A DNA stretch of 41,369 nucleotides from Prevotella sp. (GTDB lineage: Bacteria; Bacteroidota; Bacteroidia; Bacteroidales; Bacteroidaceae), in NCBI GenBank assembly GCA_017474845.1, contig JAFVGS010000069.1, positions 1-41,369 of the forward strand, read 5' to 3'. Position 1 is the first letter of the stretch, and every line of letters begins with the position of its first letter. This document shows, one piece after another, positions 7,601 to 15,400 of this stretch. Both the position numbers and the translations under genes were made by a program. Under the pieces are notes generated by a model. That model was not told where the DNA came from. It did no database searches and was given only the letters and a program-made list of their open reading frames with translations.

Positions 7601-8119
7601 TGTCGAGCCATTGAAATACAACACGCCGATTTCTCCGTCGGAAAGCGTCAGTCCTCCATAGTTTGTGTAAGTACCTGGAGCAAAGGCAAGAAGGAATATC
7701 TTGCTTGTATTGCCGTTAAGGTTGATACTCGCAGCAGGGCTTGCTACTCCTGCAAACAGATAGCCCGCACCTTCCAAGGCCGTCACCCTTCCTGCCAACG
7801 CAGTCAAGGCAGTGCTGGTGGCGTACTGCGTAAGGTCGATGTCGCCGCCATCGTATGTTTCCTGCGTGGCATACCACGAGCCGTTGCTCACCATATAGAC
7901 GGCCATAGGGAACGCACGGCCAACGTAGGCGAAAGAACCCGCCACAGGGTTCGGGTGGGCAGACAAAAGGGCAGCCGATGTTTCGTACATCCCGCAAAAA
8001 CCCTCACGCATGTACAAAAGGTGCTCCAACTGCTCTTTCACCAGCGTGAAATTCTGGTTAACCAAAGCAATCGCCGCGCCGTAGGTCCCGTTGCTCGGTA
8101 CTGTGTTTAAATCTTTCAT
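4610..8119 (-). CDS. tail fibre / receptor-binding protein with C-terminal polysaccharide-deacetylase-like domain
   Basis: The 1169-aa product begins MKDLNTVPSNGTYGAAIALV, a baseplate-attachment type of start. It continues with alternating beta-rich segments and short coiled-coil repeats (TALAGRVTALE; DNLLDGRVTALEKA; EEADTLLDGRVGTLE). From about residue 905 the C-terminus reads SWVDDDF, later HFQLHPIHKGWY and IIFGTHSA. This resembles the NodB/polysaccharide-deacetylase fold, with paired Asp and His residues for a metal site. Such a domain would remove acetyl groups from surface glycans, in line with Bacteroidales capsules as phage receptors. The assignment rests on motifs only. It is the last full gene of the leftward late operon. 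Confidence 0.75.
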   Translation of the reverse strand: MKDLNTVPSNGTYGAAIALVNQNFTLVKEQLEHLLYMREGFCGMYETSAALLSAHPNPVAGSFAYVGRAFPMAVYMVSNGSWYATQETYDGGDIDLTQYATSTALTALAGRVTALEGAGYLFAGVASPAASINLNGNTSKIFLLAFAPGTYTNYGGLTLSDGEIGVLYFNGSTWRGNKATDIMAKGIVGGYDETPTEDSEKPITSGGVFDALNGLRQEFNEGLSEVNPQFATGEKVGAVSIVSRPGSGTDAVMTQAAVSGTVFNEIAIDDIDDIIFNGGQLTPNPAFAGSESGVPAYYTVYDGTSHKLKVGVMSVISDNMGHVVTQVMATHYVLDDSGQITGAHSDSDLFLIYRSAKLSGGTLPTEVGDWTPWNYVNNSLLTNAIASIRTDLLGYYLKTETYSKEQVNALIDAINQFEYAVVAQLPTASSSTRHKIYLVPSTNPDTSNVKDEFITITTTQNGVIRYSWEQIGSTTVDLGGYSTTAQMNSAISSAVAAETALRVAADNLLDGRVTALEKASASLQESIDGEAIARENAVSDEASLREEADTLLDGRVGTLESTIAAADDVPTAGSDNLVKSGGVADKTNKVYYRSIFQPSATGSLIGDIDRIIKELYISPADLGEDDASKFCIQNIRRNVNGTWYVNLYFFNEGEGTQRLRFNSQKQKGEVEVIRTSNESYCVVDWSQLEDGGSVYIAPSKVSDYLLNGDYVTDIDNFPISKDATRLRSAEGNIGRLNTSVNNLTSKMSSLERNTFPFATAVGKFIRTNGSVGTAGAAQIMHWCMTDLIPLDYFVSANSVFFGTTEDIVLKNCYCRPGSDAPYCLFFDEEKNVITAPGGYIMGESESKADVTLSWGDNIPENAKYVRINFHSDGYIENLNPSSGGGTSSSVDEEFVEKFNKYAVSWVDDDFKITEESGEITENYPAKIKIICDELSGKCDFAVIPTSDGNWSGSNYPTNDTQVIPQYKADIIKAWQREGFHFQLHPIHKGWYTGGSQGYTYQGAAFCEQSLVKCIEAFRDAGIFNDSCVVYPGSSGTNSDVVGVIKNWVEFALTATTDNDPYNAEIKNPFNIRRMFLNFGSSTRTVDYYKAQVDAAFAAGAWIIFGTHSAQAVDDLDNPTSDTSALTLSNIKKVVQYALSKSQGITIQPLRKVWNGRKLMLGLWTGNPSL

Positions 8120-8135
8120 AAACTTCTTCTCCTGA

Positions 8136-11100
8136 TTATTCTAAACTGTTGCTATTCATAGCCTCGTGACTTGTAGCTCGCGTATATTGCCAAAAAATTT
8201 CTTCAAAGCCATCACCAAAACTCCCGAACGTGCATGTCATGGAGACAATATCTCCAGGTTCCAATACAAACGAATTCGATGAGCCTCCAACGCTCATTTT
8301 GCAGTTGCCCGTAACAACAACATCCACGTTTGACATATTGTGTAATAATACCGTGTTTCCGACAAGGCTGCGCACTTCTTCTATCACTTGTTGACTATAA
8401 GTATTCACGCTCCCAAACAAAGAAGGGACATCGACTGTAAAACCATTTTCCAAACTACGGAACTCAACCCATGTCCCTGCCTTTTTAAAATCTAACACAC
8501 GGTCGCCGAAATACCCTAAAGAACCGATATACCCCGAGGCGTTCTGCTCTGTGATGATTGTTTTCTTCTTTCCTGCAAAACCACTGAAAATCCCTTCACT
8601 TGCGTATATCGTTCCGTTAAACACACCGCCAAGAGCGTATATATACCCACGAAGAATGATGTCATTCAAGATGGCACGCCCTCCGTGCGTGACAACGAAC
8701 TTCGCCATGTTGTTCAGCACCTCGGCATCCGTAGCCTGATAAGTCGGGTTGTTGGCATAGCGCATAATGGTATAGATAGCCTGCTCCATAGTGCCACCGC
8801 CCCACAGGAAGGGAGAACGTTCATCATTGTACGCACCGCTCATGCCACCCGTTTCCTCCGTCATCACCTTGTTGCGGTAATTGCCAACCTTGATAATCTG
8901 AGAGAGGATAAGTCCGCCGTTGATAGTCGTAGATGCCTCCAAAATGGCATTGCGAAGGTACTCATTAGCATAGTAGCTGGCCAATGCCCTGTCGTTGTCC
9001 TTGTGAGCGGAATGCCACTCGGAAGGCATATTGCCTGCCATAAGCTGCAACTCCATCACTTTCGCTCCATTGCCAACAAGCGAGAACGGCTCGTTAGACT
9101 GGCAGACAAACGGGTAATCGTAGCGTTCCAAATCACTCGACAACTCAAAGACATGGCTCACGCCACCGACATTCATTGTCACACTTCCGCTTTGGCCACG
9201 GAAGGAAAAGATGTACCACTCGCCAACCGTCATGCCACCGTCGATAGTTTGGGTAAGCGTTCCGATGACAGCAGCCATGCCACTTGCGGAGGACGCATCT
9301 TCCACGGCACTGCAACCATATTGTTCCCAGCAGTCAAATGGGTCGGAATAGATAACGGTATCTTCAGATACGGGAGTTGATGATGTGACAGCCTCTGACT
9401 CATAGTCGCCTGTAAATCCGCTGTTACGAAGAAGGTTTCCCTTCCTCACACCGAGGTCGTTCACCTCGCGGCCATCCTCCAGCGTCGAACCGACCTCCAG
9501 TTTCCCCTTAACGACAAACTTATTGGTAGATTTGTCATACTTTGCATACCCGCCACCTTCCTTATCTCCTGCATAGAAATCACCATATACCACAGAGCGG
9601 TAGGTATTCTTCACGGGGTCGTAAAAGTCACCGCGAACCAACTTGCCCGACAGCGTGTAGTCGTTGATGCCTTGGTACTGCTTGATGGCAGGGGCATCAC
9701 TGCCGTTCACGATGATTTCAGTATAGTTCTGACGGGAAATGTCCGACTGGTTACCAAGCTGGATAACCTGGTCGTGAGCCTTGGGAATGTCATTATTTAC
9801 ACCAGTCTGACAGCCTTTTGTGAAGTCAACACCCTTGTATGTTCCTGTAGCGGAGGCTGCGAGGTCAATATAATTATATTCGTTTCCTTCATACTCAAAA
9901 CTCTCTCCAGCCTCCAACACCTTGCGCCAATAGTATCGGTTGCTGACATTGGAATATACTCCTGGCTTGATATTAAACGTCTGACAACGGGCCTGGTCAT
10001 CAACATGCCAGTTGTTACTCACGGCATCATCACCGTCTTTCATCAGCCAGCAACAACGGTAGGCAACAGCACCTTCGTTGCTTTCTAAGACAATGCCGTT
10101 CACGTCCAACGGCAACACAAGCAATAATTTATTGGCGGCATCCGAGAAACCAAGGTCACCGGCGGAAAACGACTTCTTCTTTATCTCCAGCTCCGCAAAG
10201 ACTGACTTCATCCGAACAATCAGGTTGTCAAACTCGGCAGTGCTCACTCCATACGCGTCAAGGTACATGCCAAAACCCGCACCGCCCAATTCACCGCTCT
10301 CGAAATTCTTTGATGTGATGCCGGCAAACTTACCAACACCGTCGCCGTCTATAGCGTGGCCGGAGGAGCCAAAACCAATGCCCTCGTCGAAGATGATCTT
10401 CTTCTTCGCCCTGTCCGCACTGTTCTTGCTCAGGAACTCCTTGTGCGTCCGCCGTGCGCTGTAGATATTGTTGTCCGTCGGCTTTGTCTCGTCCCAGCTG
10501 CGTATGATGTCAGGGAGCACACTGCTCGACTCGCGGACATACATCTTCACGTCATGGATGCTGTCCTCTATTTTGGCCATTGTGCCTGTCGAGACGGCAT
10601 CGCTGATTTCCAGGTCTATTTGGTATGGGGCGCTCACCTTGCGGGTCAAACGGGTGATGCGGCTGCTCCTGTAGCCGAGTTTCGGAAAATACTTCTGGCT
10701 CTCCAGACGCACACGGCGACCCACATACAACTGCGCGCCGCTACGCTCTGCCCATTTCGGATTGATAGGGGCCTTATACACACTTTTGTCCAGCAAGTGC
10801 TCACGGTTGAAGACATCCACAGCAGACTGGTATTCCTTTTCTGCCAGGGCGTAATATTCGTCCGGCATCCTGATGTTCCACAAGATGTAGGTGTTGCCTG
10901 GTTCCGGCACCAACTGACCGCCGTGTACGTCGGGCAGCTGCATGTCGTCATCGTATGGCCATGTCGTGATAATCTCAAACTCCCCGGTACTGCTGTTGTA
11001 GTTCACCTCAAAGTCCCTGCCTTCCAACTCGCCGCTCTGGAACGACACATGCTTCACCAGTCCGGCTATCTCATAGTCGTTGGGATCAAAGGGCAGGCCG

Positions 11101-11975
11101 TTGTCCTTGAAATGCCATATTGTGAAGGGGGTGCCGTCTGTGTCTTTTACCTCTTCCCAGCGCACACTGCTGATTACGCCCACCCTTCTCGGGTAGATGC
11201 CGCTGAAGGCTTCCTGCTCATAGTGGTGAAACACACCGTATCTCTCCACCAGGTCGGGGATGTCCACATACTTTGCACCGCCGGGCAACTGCAGACGCGT
11301 CGAGCCATACTTGCTCCTGTCTATGTTCCGACTGCTGCCTATAGGGAACAGGCGAGTGTAGAACTTCACACCGTCCGCCTCATCCCTGTCAAGCGACAAC
11401 AGGCTTTCGCCATATCGCAGCAGTAGTTCTGATCCCTGCTCGCACCGGCACAGGTTCACGGTCTCGCCCTCTATCCACCATTCCGTGCCGGCTGCTTCCG
11501 CAACCAGACGCAAACCTTCATCGCAGTAGGTGCCGTCATAGTCGATGGTCAGGTTCTCCGTCTGCACCACATCGCCCACTTTCCAGTTCGTCGTGTGGTC
11601 CATACCGTCGTTCATGCTCTGCACTATCAGACGCACATGCTCGCTCGCAGGAGCGGTCAGCGTGAACACGGCCTCGTTCTCGACGTCGCTGTTCTGAAGC
11701 ACCAGCAGACGCTTGGTAAGGCTCTCGATGCCGTATAGCTTTACGTCGTATTCCCATTCGTGCTCATTCTTCTGCTTGGGCAGGTATTTCTCCTGGAGCC
11801 AGTAACGCTCACCGGCAAACTCGCACCAGTCGTTCACGTCCAGTTCCAGGAATGCGTAATGGGTGAACGACAGGCTCAGCACGTTGTCACTCTGCAGGGC
11901 TTTGTCCTGCTGGCTGCTGCTGCCTGCCTCCACCTGGCATTTAATCCTGTCATTGCTTCCGTATATCTCTATCAT
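8136..11975 (-). CDS. tail tip / Tal-like baseplate protein, 1279 aa
   Basis: The N-terminal about 400 residues (MIEIYGSNDRIKCQVEAGSS onward, with LELDVNDWCEFAGERYWLQE) resemble the hub of siphovirus tail-tip proteins, the prophage-endopeptidase-tail family. The middle and C-terminal parts are beta-rich and contain TLEDGREVNDLGVRKGNLLR and GGAGFGMYLDAYGVST, typical of Bacteroidetes baseplate proteins. No clear peptidase motif was found. It lies between the Dit-like protein and the fibre, the usual order in long-tailed phages, and probably forms the central tip that carries the fibres. Confidence 0.75.
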   Translation of the reverse strand: MIEIYGSNDRIKCQVEAGSSSQQDKALQSDNVLSLSFTHYAFLELDVNDWCEFAGERYWLQEKYLPKQKNEHEWEYDVKLYGIESLTKRLLVLQNSDVENEAVFTLTAPASEHVRLIVQSMNDGMDHTTNWKVGDVVQTENLTIDYDGTYCDEGLRLVAEAAGTEWWIEGETVNLCRCEQGSELLLRYGESLLSLDRDEADGVKFYTRLFPIGSSRNIDRSKYGSTRLQLPGGAKYVDIPDLVERYGVFHHYEQEAFSGIYPRRVGVISSVRWEEVKDTDGTPFTIWHFKDNGLPFDPNDYEIAGLVKHVSFQSGELEGRDFEVNYNSSTGEFEIITTWPYDDDMQLPDVHGGQLVPEPGNTYILWNIRMPDEYYALAEKEYQSAVDVFNREHLLDKSVYKAPINPKWAERSGAQLYVGRRVRLESQKYFPKLGYRSSRITRLTRKVSAPYQIDLEISDAVSTGTMAKIEDSIHDVKMYVRESSSVLPDIIRSWDETKPTDNNIYSARRTHKEFLSKNSADRAKKKIIFDEGIGFGSSGHAIDGDGVGKFAGITSKNFESGELGGAGFGMYLDAYGVSTAEFDNLIVRMKSVFAELEIKKKSFSAGDLGFSDAANKLLLVLPLDVNGIVLESNEGAVAYRCCWLMKDGDDAVSNNWHVDDQARCQTFNIKPGVYSNVSNRYYWRKVLEAGESFEYEGNEYNYIDLAASATGTYKGVDFTKGCQTGVNNDIPKAHDQVIQLGNQSDISRQNYTEIIVNGSDAPAIKQYQGINDYTLSGKLVRGDFYDPVKNTYRSVVYGDFYAGDKEGGGYAKYDKSTNKFVVKGKLEVGSTLEDGREVNDLGVRKGNLLRNSGFTGDYESEAVTSSTPVSEDTVIYSDPFDCWEQYGCSAVEDASSASGMAAVIGTLTQTIDGGMTVGEWYIFSFRGQSGSVTMNVGGVSHVFELSSDLERYDYPFVCQSNEPFSLVGNGAKVMELQLMAGNMPSEWHSAHKDNDRALASYYANEYLRNAILEASTTINGGLILSQIIKVGNYRNKVMTEETGGMSGAYNDERSPFLWGGGTMEQAIYTIMRYANNPTYQATDAEVLNNMAKFVVTHGGRAILNDIILRGYIYALGGVFNGTIYASEGIFSGFAGKKKTIITEQNASGYIGSLGYFGDRVLDFKKAGTWVEFRSLENGFTVDVPSLFGSVNTYSQQVIEEVRSLVGNTVLLHNMSNVDVVVTGNCKMSVGGSSNSFVLEPGDIVSMTCTFGSFGDGFEEIFWQYTRATSHEAMNSNSLE

Positions 11976-11998
11976 GTCCTAATGGCGTTTCAATGTCG

Positions 11999-12478
11999 TT
12001 AAAATGAAGATACTGGTTCCCTGAATTTTACTTTGAATGCGCCGCACTGCTCGCCGTCAACCCACACGTTGGATATAGCGGTGAAGCCGTTAGGCCATTC
12101 CACGGCATACATCCTCATGGTCAGACCCAGTGTAGGGAAACTGAATGTCAGCCAGCCGCCGATGCCGGTTTTCAGAAATTCGATGAAGTCTGTGTATCTG
12201 CTCACAAACTCTGACGGGCTGGAAGCCTGCAGTGCAAAATGAAGGGTAACGTCCCGACCCTCACTCTTCACGTCCAGCGTATCACCCATATCCTCACCGT
12301 CCTGCTCCCTGATGTTCACGGCAACATGACTCTTGGTCTTCGCTGGGGCAAAAAGTGCGTTCAGGTTCTCGTGACCGCCCTTGCGTTCCTCACGAAGGAA
12401 CACGCCGTAGATGTCCCACAGGTCGGTGTTGTTCACCAGCACCTGACCGCTCAGTATATGTTGTTCTGTCTTTGCCAT
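11999..12478 (-). CDS. distal tail protein (Dit-like), 159 aa
   Basis: The protein begins MAKTEQHILSGQVLVNNTDL and is beta-rich, with TFSFPTLGLTMRMYAVEWPN near the C-terminus. It has the size and place of a small distal-tail or adaptor protein between the tape measure and the tail tip. Membership of the Dit family is inferred mainly from order. It is separated from the tape measure by 5 bp, consistent with translational coupling in the late operon. Confidence 0.6.
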   Translation of the reverse strand: MAKTEQHILSGQVLVNNTDLWDIYGVFLREERKGGHENLNALFAPAKTKSHVAVNIREQDGEDMGDTLDVKSEGRDVTLHFALQASSPSEFVSRYTDFIEFLKTGIGGWLTFSFPTLGLTMRMYAVEWPNGFTAISNVWVDGEQCGAFKVKFREPVSSF

Positions 12479-12483
12479 AGTCT

Positions 12484-15400
12484 TTATCTCATTTTGATGC
12501 CGTCCCTGCGCATCGTCTTGATGTCATCGGCGATGCCGTCCAGTTTACGGCAGTAACTTGTGTTCTCTACCAGTTCACCCAGGCGGTCCATCAACCCGCC
12601 CCAGCGGTCGGCAATCTTGCCCAGCAGCTCATCCATGCTTGCCCAGTGGCGCTGACCGCTGGTGAACAGGCCCTCCAATTTCGTGCCTTGGTCCTGGGTC
12701 ATCGTCTCGAAGGCGCCGGCCTTGCCGCTCTGCGTTGTGCCGTCTGCGTCAGGATCGATGCCTGCAGCGTCGTATGCAGCGTCACGTTCCCTGTTCATGT
12801 CGTCGAAAATACTGCCGTACCATGTCCGCAGTTCGTCGGCCTCCCATTTCTCCAGACCGTCCTTCATGTACTCGGCAAACTTCTCATACCAGGACTGCAG
12901 ACGGTCGCTGTAACTCTCCGACATCAGCCAGTTCAGGATCGCGTCCTCAAACATGTCGTCAACACTCGCCAGCATCTCCTTGGTGCCGTTCTTCACATCT
13001 TTCACCAGACTGTTGAACGAACTACGCGCACTGTCAAACGACAGGCCGGTCATCTTCTCGCGGTAGGCGTTCTCTATCTCCTCCAGTTCCTTCCAGTAGG
13101 TGATATAGTCGTCCATGAACTGGGCGGCGTTCTCATGACCGTCATCTGCCAGATCCTTCAGGTGGCTGTACTCGCTGGACAGCTTCGTGGCAACATCGTA
13201 CATCTCCTTGCTCGACAATGCCCAGAAGTCACCGGCGCTCCGCACGCTCTTGCCAAGCAGATTGCTGATGGCGTCCCATTCTGCACCACTCATGCCCTCA
13301 TTGATTTTGTGATTCGACGAGTGGTGACCGCCGATGCCCAGAAAACCGTTGCTGTAGGCGGCACCCGAACGGCTCATCATCTCCTGGGTCTGGGCCTCCA
13401 CCTTCCTGATGTTCTCTTTCTGCTGGGCGTAGAGGGCGGCCACATCGCTCATCTTGGCATCACCAAGCTCATCGGCGAGGTTATCAATGGCTTGCTCCAG
13501 ATCCTTGTTGCTCTGTGTCAGACGCTCAATATCTTCAACCAGATTGGTGTCGCTGTCACCGAAACCGCCTATGCCCCATTCGCCCAAGGCGGTGCCGAGG
13601 GTACGCAGCGAGCCATACACGCCATTTGCCACACCCATGATGTTACCGCTTTTCAGACTTTCCCATGCGTCCGTGGCATACTGGCTGCTCTCGGCAAATG
13701 CGCTCCAGCCCTTGCCAAACTTGGTGTCTGCCAAGTCCATCTGCTCAAACAGCTCCTTGGCCGACTGCACGTTGTCATTGATGCCGTGAACTATCGCGTC
13801 AATGATGGCTACCGTACTGGCAAAACTGCCTCCGGCGGCTTCTGCGGCCATGCCAGCCTCTCCCTGAGCCTGCGACAGGACCTCGGTACTCTGGGTCACG
13901 TTACGCTCCTGCTTGCCTAACTTGGAAAACAGGTTCGTCAGTTTCGTCACATCCTTGCCCTGTCCTTGCAACTGCCCGATGAAAGCATCCTGACCCGTGG
14001 CGGTGATCTGGTTCTCGTTGGCCTCTATGCCCTCCTGCTTCAGCAGTTCCAGGATCTCCTTACGTGTCTTGGCCACATCTTTGAGGGCTTCGGCCTGGCG
14101 GTTTTCAGCCTGGTCCAGACGTTCCTGGGCTTCTTCGCTCTCACGCTCCAGACGCCGCATCTCCTCCAGTTCAGGAATGACGAGCCCGAAGGCACTCTGC
14201 CATTCCTTCGATTTCTTCTGGATCTGGCCGTTGATGGTGCTGATGCGCTCCGATATGATGGCGGCATTCTCTGCCGTGATGTCTTTTGCGTTGAGGGCTT
14301 CTTTCAACTGCTTCTTCAACTTCTTCAGGTGCTCTATCGACATTTTGTCAAGGCCGTTGAAGACAGCCTCCCAGTTGATGGATTTCTCCAGTTCGCTCAT
14401 GTCGAGTTCCGACAGTTTCTCCTCCAGTTCGCGCTCCAGAGTCAGACGCTCGCCGGCATTCTTCGACTTGCTGATCTTCAGGGCATATTCCTCCTGCAAC
14501 GCCAGTTTCTTCTGCTGGTAGTCGCCATACAGCAGCAGATATTCGTTGATGGCGGTCTGCTCTGCGCGTTGCTGCTCCTCCAGTTCCTTCTGGAGGCGGA
14601 GGCGCTCACCCTCGTTCTGCGCTTTCTTGATGCGCTCGACATAGTCCTCGGCAATGGCCTGCTTGCGCTGCTGATAGTTGCCGTACTCCTTCAGGAAATC
14701 ACGCATCGACTGGCGCTCCGCCTCATAGACAGCCTCAGTAGCGCGTATGCGCTGTTTCTCGTTGGCTTCATCGGCTTTCTGCCGTTCTTTGATTTCCTCC
14801 TCTGTATATGATGTGTCAACGGTTGACGGGTCGAAGACCTTCTCCTTGTTGGCAGGATTGGCCTCGAAAGCCTTACGCGCAGCCTCTATCTTATCCTGCT
14901 TCAGGTCTTCATAGGCTCGTCTAATCTCCGCTTTCCTTTTTTCGTAGTCAAGTTTTATCTGCCTGAGGACTTTCGCCGTGCCCTCCTCCATGATGTCAAT
15001 CTCATGCTGCTCTGTTTCGAATGTCAGGTCTTCTGTCTGACGCTGACGTTCCAGTTCTTGCTCTCGTTGCAACTCCAGATAACGTTGCTGCTCGCGTTTC
15101 TGGTTGACGATAGAGTTAGTACCGGAGCCTCCGCCACTGCGCCCGCCACCTGAGCGCCCACCACCCGAATGTCCGCCGCCTGTACGGCGTGAATTTCTGC
15201 TGACGGTCTCAGCGTGAAGTCCGCGCAACTTCGTAAGCTGTCCATTTAATTGACCCACCTCCTTGTTGGCAGCGTTCCATTCCTCTGATCCGGGGATGGC
15301 ATTGGTGCGCCTGTCCTGCGCGTCTTTCAGACGTTTCTGCAAATCGGCCTCAGACCCTTCGGTCAACTTGTCGGGTATCAGGGCGTTTATTTCTATCAGC

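Noticed and set aside
10356-11426. 356-aa open frame on the plus strand inside the tail-tip gene, and similar long antisense frames (12646..13920, 13966..14811, 34627..35490, 35518..36450)
   Set aside because: They are antisense shadows of clear structural or transposase genes caused by codon bias.
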